In this document: one piece after another, positions 9,543 through 19,676 of the stretch | How the letters are laid out: each line of letters begins with the position of its first letter | Position numbering within the stretch: position 1 is the stretch's first letter | Source of the DNA: Nitratireductor sp. | Lineage (GTDB): Bacteria > Pseudomonadota > Alphaproteobacteria > Rhizobiales > Rhizobiaceae | Direction of reading: 5' to 3' | Length of the DNA: 64,000 nt | Assembly (NCBI GenBank): GCA_017854535.1 | Contig: JAFMHL010000012.1 | Location: 17,763-81,762 of the forward strand | Position numbers and translations under genes: made by a program | Notes under the pieces: model-generated | Database searches by the model: none | Told to the model about the DNA's origin: nothing | What the model saw: the letters and a program-made list of their open reading frames with translations, nothing else

Positions 9543-9887
9543 TTAACGTTTGACTGCTCAAGAGGTGGGCTGGTTGTTGTTTTTTGTTAGTTGAGCCAGC
9601 TTTACCATTACAGGTTTAAGAATGGGTTGTCAGTGATATGGCAGCCCATTTTCTGTTTTCCTATTTGCAATATAAACCAGTTTGCAGTTGATTTGCTTTT
9701 CCCCATCAAAGACGCTTTGACATCTATGCAGTTTGCATGTGGACAGAGTCAGGGACCTCGTTTAAAAACCCCGTCTAATCGGCAGTTCATCTGCTTCATT
9801 CCATCAAATTTGTAGCAATTCATCTTGTTGCGAGTAATCGAGGTTTTGTGACCTCTTAGACATTCCAATATCAAGGACGGCACAGCG
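9543..9887. other. recA-alaS spacer
   Basis: A 345-bp spacer holding the recA terminator. A 74-codon frame beginning at 9591 overlaps that terminator and has no recognisable protein character, so no gene is called. Confidence 0.6.
9621..9660 (+). terminator. recA rho-independent terminator
   Basis: AATGGGTTGTC pairs over 11 bp (two or three G-U) with GGCAGCCCATT around an 8-nt loop, followed by the T-rich TTCTGTTTTCC. It lies about 80 nt past the recA stop. Confidence 0.75.
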
Positions 9888-12542
9888 ATGCTTGGCGTAA
9901 ACGAACTTAGAAAATCTTTCTTGAACTATTTTGGCTCAAACGACCATGAAGTGGTTGATTCCAGCCCATTGGTTCCGCGCAATGATCCAACCTTGATGTT
10001 CACGAATGCGGGAATGGTCCAATTCAAGAATGTCTTCACGGGATTGGAAAAGCGAGACTATTCTCGCGCGGCCACATCTCAAAAATGCGTGCGCGCTGGT
10101 GGTAAACATAATGATTTGGATAATGTTGGGTTCACTGCCCGTCACCACACATTTTTCGAAATGCTCGGCAATTTTTCCTTTGGCGATTATTTCAAAGAAG
10201 ATGCGATTGACTTTGCCTGGACACTTTTGACGAAAGAGCTTGGTCTTGCAAAAGAAAAACTGCTGGTGACGGTTTATCACACAGATGATGAAGCGCATGC
10301 TCTATGGAAGAAAATTGCTGGTTTGAGCGATGACCGGATCATCCGCATTCCAACCAATGATAACTTTTGGGCAATGGGTGATACGGGGCCATGTGGGCCT
10401 TGCTCGGAAATTTTTTATGACCACGGCGACAAGATCTGGGGCGGCCCTCCTGGCAGCGCGGAAGAAGATGGCGACAGATTTATTGAAATCTGGAACCTTG
10501 TTTTCATGCAATTCGAACAGATTACGCCTGATGAGCGGGTTAACCTGCCAAAGCCGTCCATCGATACTGGCATGGGACTAGAGCGTATTTCGGCTGTGCT
10601 CCAAGGTGTCCACGATAACTACGATATCGATTTATTCAAAGCTTTGATTAATGCGAGCGTTGAATATACGGGCGTTAAGGCTGAGGGTGATTTTATCCCG
10701 AGCCACAGGGTAATCGCAGATCATCTGCGCGCCGCGTCATTTCTCATTGCCGATGGCGTTTTACCGTCTAATGAAGGGCGCGGTTATGTGCTGCGCCGTA
10801 TCATGCGGCGCGCCATGCGCCATGGTAATTTACTGGGTGCCAAAGAACCGCTGATCTATAAACTGGTACCGACTTTGGTTAGTGAAATGGGTGGCGCCTA
10901 CTCAGAATTGGTCCGCGCTCAGCCGATGATCACTGAAACATTGGAACTTGAAGAAACACGCTTTCGCAAAACATTGGAGCGCGGCCTCGTTTTATTGGGC
11001 GATGCTTCCAAAGAGTTGGATGAGGGGGACAGCTTAGACGGGGATACGGCTTTCAAACTTTATGACACCTATGGCTTTCCGTTAGATTTGACGCAAGACG
11101 CTCTGCGTCGTCGCGGTATTTCCGTGGATACGGATGGTTTTGCAACCGCGATGGAAAAGCAAAAAGCAGATGCCCGTGCATCATGGGCCGGTTCTGGTGA
11201 AGCAGCCGATGATCGCATCTGGTTTGAGCTAAGAGAAGAACACGGATCAACAGAGTTTTTGGGATATGAAACTGAAACGGCCGAGGGCGTAGTCCAGGCT
11301 ATCGTGCTGGACGGCAATTCTGTGTCTGAGGCTAAAGCCGGAGACGAGATTTCTCTCATTGTAAATCAAACTCCTTTTTATGGAGAGTCTGGTGGCCAAC
11401 AGGGCGACAAAGGACTTATCCGGTTCGATGGGGGTTCCGTTGAAATTACAGATACGAAAAAACGCGGTGAAGGTCTTTTTGTCCATATGGGCCGTGTGGT
11501 TTCAGGTGCGTTGAAAGTGAATTCTCCGGTCGAATTGATCGTTGATCACGCTGAGCGGTCGGGCCTTCGACGTCATCACTCTTCTACCCATTTGATCCAT
11601 GAGGCTTTGCGTATGGTTTTGGGCGATCACGTTGCTCAAAAGGGATCGCTTGTGGCGCCTAACCGATTGCGGTTTGATATCTCTCATCAAAAGCCGATTT
11701 CACCTGAAGATATGGCCGTGGTGGAAAAGATCGCCAATGAAGTTGTTCAACAATCTTCACCCGTCTCCACACGTTTGATGGCCGTTGACGATGCTATCGA
11801 GGCTGGCGCCATGGCTCTGTTTGGTGAGAAATATGGCGATGAAGTGCGTGTGGTTTCCATGGGCACAGCAACCAGTGGGGCAAAGGCTGGAAAGACCTAT
11901 TCGCTGGAATTATGCGGGGGAACCCATGTGCGCAATACCGGAGAAATTGGCGTTATCAAGCTGCTTGGTGAAAGCGCGGTTGGTTCTGGGGTTCGGCGTA
12001 TTGAAGCGCTAACTGGAAGTGATGCTCTTGCATATTTAGAGGAGCAAGAAACCCGCGTTAACGCGATTGCAGACTTGTTAAAAGTTCCGCCGCAAAACAC
12101 GGTTGACCGGGTTCAAGCTCTGATTGACGAGCGCAAACGACTTGAAAAAGAGCTGGCTGACGTTAAGAAAAAACTGGCCTTGGGTGGAAGCTCCGGCAGT
12201 GGCGCAGAGGTTTCTACGATCAATGGTGTCCAGTTTTTAGGGCAGGTTGTTGAAGGTATTGAAGCGCGCGATTTAAAGGGCTTGGTTGATGAAGCTAAAA
12301 CGCGGTTAGGCTCTGGAATCGTTGCGATGATTAGTGTGTCGGGCGATGGCAAAGCTGCTGTTGTTGTTGGCGTAACCGCTGATCTGACTTCTAAATACAG
12401 TGCGGTTGATCTGGTCCGGGTCGGCTCGACGGCTGTGGGCGGAGCTGGCGGCGGCGGACGGCCTGATATGGCCCAAGCTGGTGGACCTGATGGAGAAAAG
12501 GCAAGCGAAGCGCTTGTTTTGATCGGGTCGGCTTTGAACTGA
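9888..12542 (+). CDS. alaS: Alanyl-tRNA synthetase
   Basis: It charges tRNA-Ala with alanine. The 884 residues match the family. The order is a class II catalytic core (start [30 protein letters not shown]), a tRNA-recognition region, the editing domain with the zinc HxxxH in [10 protein letters not shown] and the Cys/His motif in [13 protein letters not shown], and a C-terminal oligomerisation domain with a coiled coil ([18 protein letters not shown]). The glycine-rich tail [17 protein letters not shown] is typical. It follows recA in the same direction, as in many alphaproteobacteria, but has its own spacer. Confidence 0.98.
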   Translation: MLGVNELRKSFLNYFGSNDHEVVDSSPLVPRNDPTLMFTNAGMVQFKNVFTGLEKRDYSRAATSQKCVRAGGKHNDLDNVGFTARHHTFFEMLGNFSFGDYFKEDAIDFAWTLLTKELGLAKEKLLVTVYHTDDEAHALWKKIAGLSDDRIIRIPTNDNFWAMGDTGPCGPCSEIFYDHGDKIWGGPPGSAEEDGDRFIEIWNLVFMQFEQITPDERVNLPKPSIDTGMGLERISAVLQGVHDNYDIDLFKALINASVEYTGVKAEGDFIPSHRVIADHLRAASFLIADGVLPSNEGRGYVLRRIMRRAMRHGNLLGAKEPLIYKLVPTLVSEMGGAYSELVRAQPMITETLELEETRFRKTLERGLVLLGDASKELDEGDSLDGDTAFKLYDTYGFPLDLTQDALRRRGISVDTDGFATAMEKQKADARASWAGSGEAADDRIWFELREEHGSTEFLGYETETAEGVVQAIVLDGNSVSEAKAGDEISLIVNQTPFYGESGGQQGDKGLIRFDGGSVEITDTKKRGEGLFVHMGRVVSGALKVNSPVELIVDHAERSGLRRHHSSTHLIHEALRMVLGDHVAQKGSLVAPNRLRFDISHQKPISPEDMAVVEKIANEVVQQSSPVSTRLMAVDDAIEAGAMALFGEKYGDEVRVVSMGTATSGAKAGKTYSLELCGGTHVRNTGEIGVIKLLGESAVGSGVRRIEALTGSDALAYLEEQETRVNAIADLLKVPPQNTVDRVQALIDERKRLEKELADVKKKLALGGSSGSGAEVSTINGVQFLGQVVEGIEARDLKGLVDEAKTRLGSGIVAMISVSGDGKAAVVVGVTADLTSKYSAVDLVRVGSTAVGGAGGGGRPDMAQAGGPDGEKASEALVLIGSALN

Positions 12543-12645
12543 ATTGAAACCTAGCCAATGAAGTATGAGTTTTGATTGCCTTATTATGGTTTTTTTAAGC
12601 AGTTTTTCCTAATAATGAGCTTTTTATAACTGAAAAAGACCAATA

Positions 12646-13404
12646 ATGGACCTGTCTATCAAGAATAAGCGATTGCGTAAATTGCTTTGGCAGTACTCTT
12701 CGGATGACCGATCCTTTCAAAAACTGGCGGATGACCAATATCTTGAGTTGTTGAACAAGCATCTATCAGATTTACCTGATCGCGAAATCTCTTTCTTTGT
12801 TAACCGCAAGCGGTTCAGTTTGTTGCGAACCCTTATTGGCGACGCCCTAGAAAGAGATATTGGATCAATTCTAGATGCTGCGTCAGGTCCATTCGCATTT
12901 GAAAATTATGTTCGGTGCCACCCAGAGGTGGTCATTGACAGCTTCGATCTGAATCCAAAGCTTAGCGGCCTTTTCAAAGATCTGGAAAAGACTGGTAAAT
13001 TTAACAACCTGTCTTTTCGATGTGCAGGTGTGGAAGACTTTTCTGAAGCGAAAACCTACGATTTAGTTCTGTTCAATGATCTTTTCTATCACAAGGCGGT
13101 CGATTTTTACGGATTGATCAGCCAGTTAATTGAGAGGGTAAAGCCTGGAGGGCTGGTGTATTTCGATATTCTAGATGAGCGATCTAAGTGGCTTTGGTCA
13201 TCCCTTGGAAAAGATGATCGTTTCGTTCGGTATAACCTTCCAAACATTGCGTTGGAGTTGTCGAAGTATAATTTAGAGTTGTTGAGTATCACTCCTTCCC
13301 TTGGCATTAGCGGGATGGTTGATTTTACTGCGCGTGCAGTGCTCTATAGAACTTTGCGGGTTGCTAACAATTACGTCTTTGTTGCTCGCAAGAAACAGAA
13401 CTAG
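12646..13404 (+). CDS. SAM-dependent methyltransferase-like protein (class I fold)
   Basis: The protein has 252 residues. A motif I-like strand-loop (SILDAASGPFAFENY) replaces the usual GxGxG with a poorer version. The acidic residue after strand 2 is in VIDSFDLNP, motif II-like YDLVLFNDLFYH follows, and VKPGGLVYFDI is the usual post-motif. This supports a methyltransferase fold; the weak glycine loop makes catalytic activity uncertain. The N-terminal 70 residues are helical and unlike any family I know. It stands alone between alaS and the convergent icd. No substrate can be inferred. Confidence 0.6.
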   Translation: MDLSIKNKRLRKLLWQYSSDDRSFQKLADDQYLELLNKHLSDLPDREISFFVNRKRFSLLRTLIGDALERDIGSILDAASGPFAFENYVRCHPEVVIDSFDLNPKLSGLFKDLEKTGKFNNLSFRCAGVEDFSEAKTYDLVLFNDLFYHKAVDFYGLISQLIERVKPGGLVYFDILDERSKWLWSSLGKDDRFVRYNLPNIALELSKYNLELLSITPSLGISGMVDFTARAVLYRTLRVANNYVFVARKKQN

Positions 13405-13407
13405 AAA

Positions 13408-13440
13408 AAAACCGGCGATGATGCCGGTTCTTTCATTTTA
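13408..13440. terminator. Terminator between the methyltransferase-like gene and icd
   Basis: The stem AACCGGC/GCCGGTT has a 6-nt loop, an A-run before it and T-rich sequence after it, so it can serve both converging genes. Confidence 0.85.
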
Positions 13441-13463
13441 AAAACATTGTTTGAAGTTGTCGA

Positions 13464-14675
13464 TCAGGCCATTGCTGCTTGCAAGTTTTCATCGATCTTG
13501 TCGAGGAATTCAATTGTATCGAGCCAAGGCTGATCAGGACCGATAAGCAAGGCCAGATCTTTTGTCATATAACCATCTTCAACACTCTTGATGCAAACGG
13601 CTTCGAGCTTTGCTGCAAATGCTGCCAAGTCTTCGTTATCATCCAATTTAGCGCGGTGGGCGAGGCCACGTGTCCAAGCAAAGATAGAGGCGATTGAATT
13701 GGTTGATGTTGCCTCACCTTTTTGATGCTGGCGGAAGTGACGAGTGACCGTACCGTGCGCAGCTTCAGCTTCCACAGTTTTTCCATCTGGAGACATCAAT
13801 ACAGACGTCATCAGGCCAAGTGAACCAAAGCCTTGGGCAACCGTATCGGACTGCACGTCGCCATCGTAGTTCTTACATGCCCAAACATAACCGCCGGACC
13901 ATTTAAGGGCTGAAGCAACCATGTCATCGATGAGGCGATGCTCATACCAGATTTTGGCTTCTTTAAAATTGGCTTCAAATTCGGCTTCGTAGATTTCCTG
14001 GAACAGGTCTTTGAAACGACCATCATAGGCTTTCAAAATCGTGTTTTTAGTTGAGAGATAGCAAGGTACTTTGCGGCCAAGAGCATAGTTCATGCTGGCT
14101 CTTGCAAAATCACGAATCGATTCGTCTTGGTTGTACATGGCCATTGCAACGCCGGCGCCCGGTGCGTTATATACCTCATGCTCGATCACTTTTCCATCTT
14201 CGCCGGTAAACTTGATGGAGAGTTTACCTTTGCCCGGAAACAAGAAATCAGTCGCTTTATATTGATCACCAAAAGCATGACGACCGACGATGATTGGTTT
14301 TGTCCACCCTGGAACCAAGCGGGGAACATTTCGGATGATGATGGGTTCGCGGAAAATAACACCACCAAGAATGTTTCTGATGGTGCCGTTTGGAGAACGC
14401 CACATTTTTTTCAGGTTAAACTCTGTTACGCGATCTTCATCTGGTGTGATGGTCGCGCATTTTACGCCAACACCGTGTTTGGCGATCGCATTTGCAGAAT
14501 CAATCGTGATTTGGTCGTCAGTTGCATCGCGGCTTTCAATCCCAAGGTCATAATATTCCAGATCAATATCGAGATAAGGATGAATCAATTTATCTTTGAT
14601 GAATTGCCAGATGATTCTGGTCATTTCGTCGCCATCTAGTTCGACTACTGGATTTTTGACCTTAATTTTTGCCAT
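13464..14675 (-). CDS. icd: NADP-dependent isocitrate dehydrogenase
   Basis: It is a TCA-cycle enzyme converting isocitrate to 2-oxoglutarate and CO2 with NADP+. At 403 residues it belongs to the homodimeric eukaryote-like subfamily common in alphaproteobacteria. Visible are [13 protein letters not shown] at the start, the substrate-site serine region [14 protein letters not shown], the metal-binding aspartates in NYDGDVQSD, and GTVTRHFR in the cofactor region. The product 2-oxoglutarate is also the signal sensed by the nearby P-II protein. The start ATG gives the usual [15 protein letters not shown]. Confidence 0.97.
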   Translation of the reverse strand: MAKIKVKNPVVELDGDEMTRIIWQFIKDKLIHPYLDIDLEYYDLGIESRDATDDQITIDSANAIAKHGVGVKCATITPDEDRVTEFNLKKMWRSPNGTIRNILGGVIFREPIIIRNVPRLVPGWTKPIIVGRHAFGDQYKATDFLFPGKGKLSIKFTGEDGKVIEHEVYNAPGAGVAMAMYNQDESIRDFARASMNYALGRKVPCYLSTKNTILKAYDGRFKDLFQEIYEAEFEANFKEAKIWYEHRLIDDMVASALKWSGGYVWACKNYDGDVQSDTVAQGFGSLGLMTSVLMSPDGKTVEAEAAHGTVTRHFRQHQKGEATSTNSIASIFAWTRGLAHRAKLDDNEDLAAFAAKLEAVCIKSVEDGYMTKDLALLIGPDQPWLDTIEFLDKIDENLQAAMA

Positions 14676-14926
14676 GTTGTATAAATTCCTTGGAAGGCTG
14701 CGCTTTTCGCGTCGTGATTTGAAAAAGTGTGTAGGCGTGTCATAGCAAAACTCTGCGAGACTGCAAAGGATACCTTTGTTTATGTTTGCGCATTAATTTC
14801 GATAAATACGAAGACGTTTGTATGCGACAAAGATGACTTTGCTGTCTCTTTCACATTCTTTCAGTATATGGCACTTGGAGAGACAAATTTGGGTAAGTGA
14901 AATTAGAATTGAAACGGTTACTTTAA

Positions 14927-15718
14927 ATGTCTGGCACTGATCTTAAAAACAAAACACTTATCACTGAAGGTCCGGCAATCATTTTATGTGAGCCGCAGCT
15001 TGGACAAAATATTGGAATGGTGGCACGGGCTATGGCTAATTTTGGCTTGGCTGAATTGCGCCTGGTCAATCCGCGCGATGGCTGGCCAAGCGAATATGCC
15101 ACGAAGGCGGCTGCAGGGGCGATCCATGTAATCGAAGCGGCGAAAGTTTTTGAAACTGTGGAAGAAGCCGTTGCGGATCTTAGTTTTGTTTTGGCTACAA
15201 CTGCGCGTCCACGCGATATGATTAAAGTAGTGCGCGGACCAGAAGAAGCTGCAATAGATTTGCGGCGCCGTTTTGTGGGTGGTCAGCAAACTGGATTGTT
15301 GTTCGGGCGGGAACGCTGGGGTCTCAACAATGACGAGATTGCATTGGCAGATGAGATTGTGACCTTTCCAGTAAACCCTGCATTTGCGTCGTTGAATATT
15401 GCCCAGGCTGTTTTATTGATGTCCTATGAATGGCTAAAAACTGCTGATAGAAATCTGTCGATTGAATCTTTTCCAGTTGATGAACGCCCAGTAGCGGATC
15501 GTAAGCATTTGGTTGCTTTGATGGATCATTTGGAAAATGCGCTGGATAAGGCTGGTTATTTCTTTCCGCCTGCGCGTCGTGACCGGATGGCGCAAACTGT
15601 TCGTAATATTTTCGTGCATATGAAATTGAAGGATCAGGAAATACAGACATTGCGAGGTGTTGTCGCATCTCTTGAAGGGCGTCGAAAAGATCGCGGCGGC
15701 AATCAAAATGATGAATGA
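14927..15718 (+). CDS. trmJ: SpoU-family RNA methyltransferase, TrmJ-like
   Basis: This is a 2'-O-ribose methyltransferase with the trefoil-knot SPOUT fold, 263 residues, probably acting on position 32 of tRNAs. Motif 1 is near residues 19-35 (LGQNIGMVARAMANFG). The knot motifs are LLFGRERWGLNNDEI and FASLNIAQAVLLMSYEW. An extra C-terminal helical segment (LVALMDHLENALDKAGYFFP) is as in TrmJ. It is divergent from icd across 251 bp and is followed 33 bp later by a YtkA/FixH-like gene. tRNA rather than rRNA as substrate is inferred from overall length and tail. Confidence 0.85.
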   Translation: MSGTDLKNKTLITEGPAIILCEPQLGQNIGMVARAMANFGLAELRLVNPRDGWPSEYATKAAAGAIHVIEAAKVFETVEEAVADLSFVLATTARPRDMIKVVRGPEEAAIDLRRRFVGGQQTGLLFGRERWGLNNDEIALADEIVTFPVNPAFASLNIAQAVLLMSYEWLKTADRNLSIESFPVDERPVADRKHLVALMDHLENALDKAGYFFPPARRDRMAQTVRNIFVHMKLKDQEIQTLRGVVASLEGRRKDRGGNQNDE

Positions 15719-15751
15719 CCTTTATTCTCATCGAATATATGGAATAGGCAT

Positions 15752-16183
15752 ATGAAACGGTTCTTCATAGGGTTGGCTCTTCTGGTCCTATTGGCGTCCT
15801 CTTTTGTGGCATTCAAAATGTTGCAACCTGTGCCGGATGATCTGGATTTGCGTTCAGAGAAATTGACAGATGGTGGTTTGTATTCTGTCTCATTCCAAAA
15901 GGAAGAAGGGGCTGCAACAGTTGGTCCAATCACTTCATTTCTCGCAACGGTCAAAGATACTGAAGGCAAAGAGGTAGAAAGTGCTGTGATTCTGGTGGAT
16001 GGCGGCATGCCTCAACATGGCCATGGTTTACCGACGCAACCCAAACAGACGGATGAAGTCGCTCCCGGGATTTATCGCATTGATGGAGTAAAATTTTCCA
16101 TGACAGGATGGTGGGAATTTAGATTGAACATAAACGCGCCATTTGGTGATGACAGTGCAACTTTTAATATCGTGTTGGAATGA
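15752..16183 (+). CDS. Membrane-anchored YtkA/FixH-like protein
   Basis: The protein has 143 residues. One N-terminal hydrophobic segment (FIGLALLVLLASSFVAF) anchors or exports it. The rest reads as a beta-sandwich of the YtkA-like/FixH type: ILVDGGMPQHGHGLPTQP, then GIYRIDGVKFSMTGWWEFRL. The PQHGHGLPT and MTGWWE stretches are the recognisable signatures. Such domains occur with cytochromes and copper delivery. It overlaps the next gene, a di-haem peroxidase, by 4 bp (ATGA), so the two are translationally coupled and probably work together in the periplasm. Confidence 0.72.
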   Translation: MKRFFIGLALLVLLASSFVAFKMLQPVPDDLDLRSEKLTDGGLYSVSFQKEEGAATVGPITSFLATVKDTEGKEVESAVILVDGGMPQHGHGLPTQPKQTDEVAPGIYRIDGVKFSMTGWWEFRLNINAPFGDDSATFNIVLE

Positions 16184-17412
16184 TCAATAAAAAGCACATA
16201 ATTTTGGTATTGGCGGCATTGATTTTGGCAAGCTGTAGCGAGCCTAAGCTTACGCCTTACGATTTGAAACGGGCCAAAGAATTTGTGCTGTCCTCTTTGC
16301 CACCCTTGCCAAGAGATCCATCGAATAAATTTGCAGATGATCCAAAGGCAGCGCGGTTGGGCGAGTTGCTCTTTTTTGATCATGAATTAAGCGCCACTTC
16401 TTTGGTTTCCTGTTCAGAATGCCATCAGCCTAATAAGGGCTTCCAAGATGGCATTGCTCTTGGATTTGGAATTGATCAGGTTCACAGAAGAACAATGCCT
16501 TTGCGGGGCATCCAATGGGGCAGCTGGTTTTTTTGGGATGGGCGCAAAGACAGCCAGTGGAGCCAGGCGCTCGCGCCGTTTGAAACTCCTGCCGAACATG
16601 GCATGACGCGCGATATGGTTGGGCGCGAAGTGCTGACCAAATTCCGCAGTGAGTATGAGGGTGTTTTTGGACATGCGCCAGATATAGCTGATTGGCCTTA
16701 TCGTGTTTCGCCATTGTTGGAAGGTGCTGAAAAGACTGGTTGGGACACGCTTCCTTTGGAAAAAAAAGACGAAATCAATCGTGTATTTGCCAATATCGGT
16801 AAATCACTGGCTGCCTATCAAAGAACACTGTTGCCGGAAAAAAATCGCGTTGATCGGTATTTCGAAGCGAAGCTGAAAGGTGAAGAACCGAAAGAAGCGG
16901 ATGTCTTGTCGGCTCCAGAAATTGAAGGTTTCAAGCTTTTTATAGGTACAGCAAAATGTGACAATTGCCATTCCGGGCCATTATTTACAGATCACTTTTT
17001 TCACAATACAGGCGTTCCTGTTGATAACCTCGGTGATCCAGATTTCGGTAGGGCAAAGATTGTTGCTGACATAAAACAGGACGAGTTTTCCTGCCTTGGT
17101 GATTATAGCGATGCGGCGCAATCTGAGTGTCGTGAACTGGAATTCATGTCCGAAGATATAAAGCTTTTTGAAGGTGCCTTTAAGACACCATCTCTGAGGG
17201 GCGTTGCGCTGCGTCCTCCCTATATGCATGCTGGGCAAATTGGATCGTTAGAAGCGGTTATTGATCACTATGTGGAACGGCCGGATCCATTCGCGAATAT
17301 GCCTGAGATGGATGGAACGCTAGCGTTGCATGGCAATCACAATGAAGCGCCTATGATTGAATTGAGCGAAGATGAAAAAGCCAATTTGCTGGCGTTTCTA
17401 AAAGCGCTTTAG
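16180..17412 (+). CDS. Di-haem cytochrome c peroxidase/MauG-family lipoprotein
   Basis: The protein has 410 residues. A lipoprotein signal ends in the lipobox LILASC (Cys 19). Two c-type haem motifs, CSECH at 78-82 and CDNCH at 260-264, define the two-domain CcpA/MauG fold. Phrases such as LGELLFFDHELSAT, CHSGPLFTDHFFHNTG and FKTPSLRGVALRPPYMHAG are typical of the family. It either reduces peroxide with electrons from a cytochrome or oxidises a partner protein, in the periplasm. Its coupling to a YtkA/FixH-like gene hints at a dedicated partner. True MauG function is doubtful because no methylamine dehydrogenase genes are present. Confidence 0.88.
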   Translation: MINKKHIILVLAALILASCSEPKLTPYDLKRAKEFVLSSLPPLPRDPSNKFADDPKAARLGELLFFDHELSATSLVSCSECHQPNKGFQDGIALGFGIDQVHRRTMPLRGIQWGSWFFWDGRKDSQWSQALAPFETPAEHGMTRDMVGREVLTKFRSEYEGVFGHAPDIADWPYRVSPLLEGAEKTGWDTLPLEKKDEINRVFANIGKSLAAYQRTLLPEKNRVDRYFEAKLKGEEPKEADVLSAPEIEGFKLFIGTAKCDNCHSGPLFTDHFFHNTGVPVDNLGDPDFGRAKIVADIKQDEFSCLGDYSDAAQSECRELEFMSEDIKLFEGAFKTPSLRGVALRPPYMHAGQIGSLEAVIDHYVERPDPFANMPEMDGTLALHGNHNEAPMIELSEDEKANLLAFLKAL

Positions 17413-17517
17413 CTGTCAGCCTCTATGGCTTGATTAGTTGACGCAGCGTTTAGCACCGTAGGACTATTGGTACTGTGAGATATTGATTACATTGCGCACA
17501 TTAATCAGGAAAAAATT

Positions 17518-18318
17518 ATGCAACCGTCTTTGTTCATATCCCATGGCGCACCCGATATAGCCATCGTTGAAACTCCTGCACACATTGCTTTGCTCCAAAT
17601 GGCGAACCAATTGAAAAAGCCTGATGCGATTGTTATTGCCTCCGCGCATTTTGAAACGGCAGTTACCGAAGTGGTTAGTGATCGTGCGCCAAAAACTATG
17701 TATGATTTTGGTGGATTTGATCCACTGCTTCGCCAGATGGTTTATGCAGCGCCAGGGTCGGAAAATTTGGCTGAAGATGTATTTCAGCGGTTAGAAACGG
17801 CCGGTATATCCTGCCAAATCAACCGCGAAAGAGCGTATGACCATGGTGTTTGGACACCTTTGATATTAGCGTATCCAGAGGCAGATATTCCAGTTGTGCA
17901 AGTGTCTATCCAGCCAGAAAAAGACGCAGCACATCACTTTGCCATCGGACAGGCTTTGCGAGCTTTAAGAGAAAACAACATTCTCGTCATTGGGTCAGGG
18001 CATATCACTCATAATTTGCGCGAAGTATTTTCTGCGATGCAAGGTCATAGAGTTCATCCTGAATCGAAAGCAAAAGTTGACGATTTCGTTGTGTGGATTA
18101 GCGAAAACCTGCAAGAAGGCGATGTCCAAGCCTTGCTCGACTGGCGCAAACAAGCACCAAACGCCGTTCACAATCACCCGACGAGCGAGCATTTCATGCC
18201 ATTTTTTGTAGCATATGGGGCAGGGTGTGTTGGGGTTGATAAAGCTGCTGAGCCAACGCTAATGCATCGTTCAACGCAATTTGATATATTCACGTCCGAT
18301 ATTTGGCGCTTTGACTAA
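17518..18318 (+). CDS. LigB/DODA-type extradiol dioxygenase (YgiD-like)
   Basis: The protein has 266 residues. It starts SLFISHGAPDIAIVETPAH; the HG(A/S)P motif holds an iron ligand. VIASAHFET gives the second histidine region, ERAYDHGVWTPL the third, and IGSGHITHNLREVF the catalytic histidine, all characteristic of class III extradiol dioxygenases of the 4,5-DOPA dioxygenase type. Family members cleave catecholic rings next to the diol using Fe(II). The physiological substrate in bacteria is mostly unknown. It is a single gene, convergent with the downstream lipoprotein gene. Confidence 0.85.
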   Translation: MQPSLFISHGAPDIAIVETPAHIALLQMANQLKKPDAIVIASAHFETAVTEVVSDRAPKTMYDFGGFDPLLRQMVYAAPGSENLAEDVFQRLETAGISCQINRERAYDHGVWTPLILAYPEADIPVVQVSIQPEKDAAHHFAIGQALRALRENNILVIGSGHITHNLREVFSAMQGHRVHPESKAKVDDFVVWISENLQEGDVQALLDWRKQAPNAVHNHPTSEHFMPFFVAYGAGCVGVDKAAEPTLMHRSTQFDIFTSDIWRFD

Positions 18319-18330
18319 ACTGCTTTGCCA

Positions 18331-19410
18331 TTAGTTTCTGGCAATCTTGCCGCCCTCATTTTCATCGATCATCGCATAGATATATTCAAGCGCAGGAACA
18401 TAAATGTTTGCTGGTGGCTTGATGCCTACGCTTGCAGCGATGCGGCTGGCAAAATGATTACAGTTGAAAGTGAACAGCAGATAGCTCGGCTTTTCTGAAC
18501 GGGCTTTTTGGATATCTAACAAAAGCTTTTCATAGCGTTGCGCATTTAGTGAAACGCGATAGGCCGCTTTTGGTCTGATGCGGCAATCATCGGGATGGGG
18601 GTCTAAAACGCCCGGCATTGGAATGCCAGATGCAAGCGCTGCACCTGCATAGCCACCAAAGGGCGCTAGCATGATCAATTTCTCGTCGATGATTTGTCCA
18701 GACGGGCTCAAGCGACCATAGGCAACATAGGTGTGACCAACTGGCAAGAGAGGCGTATGGCGCATTCTTATTTCAATGTAATAAGGATCGCCTTGCTTGA
18801 TATTTGTTGCATTTACTTTGCGCGGTTTTGGTCCACGTCCAGCTTTGCATTGTCCATGTTTCATATTCGCATAAAGAATTGGAATTCTTGATTCTGCTGC
18901 TGCCTCCAATGGGTCGACAAAAGGCTCGCCGCCGGCACCGATTGCAAATCCACCATCTTGCTGAATGCCATCAATGGATGCTAGTTGCCGCTGGTTAGTG
19001 GGCAACAATGCTAATTGTGGGTCCTGATAGGCAGTTTGCAGGGGTATTGGTTGCTGGTTTTGCGAAGAGGCCTGCAGGTTTTGAGCAGGCTGTTCTGGAT
19101 TAACGCCAATATTGTCCAAATTCGCCATCATCGAACCTGCCTGTGTGGTTTGAAGCGAATTGATGATCGGTTGTTGTGTTTCGGGGGCACTATAAGCAGC
19201 TGGCGGGATCTCTGAATTTGACGGAGCATCCAAAGCGGCTGATTGCACAGGCGAAATTAACAATGCTTGAGGCTGAGCTAATTGCACCGGCTGCGGAGAC
19301 GCAACCTCGGTGCTGACTTCCTTCATATAGGCAGATGGTCCACCTACGCAGCCAGAGAGTAACAGCGCGCCAAATAGCGCCATCCTCGATAAGGAGAAGC
19401 GTTTTTTCAT
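18331..19410 (-). CDS. Lipoprotein with a C-terminal cysteine-peptidase-like domain
   Basis: The protein has 359 residues when started at the ATG of MKKRFSLSRM; a 32-codon upstream extension would bury the signal. The lipobox LLLSGC is followed by a Gln/Pro/Ala-rich linker of about 170 residues. The C-terminal 150 residues hold LPVGHTYVAYGRL (His 226) and, later, FTFNCNHFASRIAASVGI (Cys 317). A His followed by a Cys at the start of a helix recalls permuted NlpC/P60 or DUF4105-type papain folds. That assignment is inference. If it is catalytic it would act in the periplasm on peptides or cell wall. I do not recognise a named family. Confidence 0.6.
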   Translation of the reverse strand: MKKRFSLSRMALFGALLLSGCVGGPSAYMKEVSTEVASPQPVQLAQPQALLISPVQSAALDAPSNSEIPPAAYSAPETQQPIINSLQTTQAGSMMANLDNIGVNPEQPAQNLQASSQNQQPIPLQTAYQDPQLALLPTNQRQLASIDGIQQDGGFAIGAGGEPFVDPLEAAAESRIPILYANMKHGQCKAGRGPKPRKVNATNIKQGDPYYIEIRMRHTPLLPVGHTYVAYGRLSPSGQIIDEKLIMLAPFGGYAGAALASGIPMPGVLDPHPDDCRIRPKAAYRVSLNAQRYEKLLLDIQKARSEKPSYLLFTFNCNHFASRIAASVGIKPPANIYVPALEYIYAMIDENEGGKIARN

Positions 19411-19621
19411 CGCCGGGTACTTTGCAAAACTGGCTTGAATAGGCTTGGCTTTCCGCTGGAACATAATGCTTGTGTGATTTGTACCTAATTTGGGGCAGTA
19501 ATTCAAATCAGGTTCAGTTGATGGCTTCGTGAGGGGGCGATAAACGCAATGTAGGGATAAATTACGGCGCGAGTATAACTAATACACTGTTTTTAATCAC
19601 TTTACCTTTCATTCCGGCAAC

Positions 19622-19652
19622 AAAAAAGGCTCCCGTAACGGAAGCCTTTTGT
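19622..19652 (-). terminator. Terminator after grxD (end of pur-bolA-grxD operon)
   Basis: AAAAGGCT pairs with AGCCTTTT, extended by a CCG/CGG inner stem after one mismatch. The minus-strand transcript ends in a U-run. It lies 25 bp past the grxD stop. Confidence 0.85.
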
Positions 19653-19676
19653 CATTTTCTGGTGTTGTCGGGTTGA

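Noticed and set aside
9591..9815. 74-codon frame after recA
   Set aside because: It covers the recA terminator hairpin and has no protein-like features.
16180..17412. Naming the di-haem protein MauG
   Set aside because: No methylamine dehydrogenase genes are nearby; the family includes many peroxidases with other partners.
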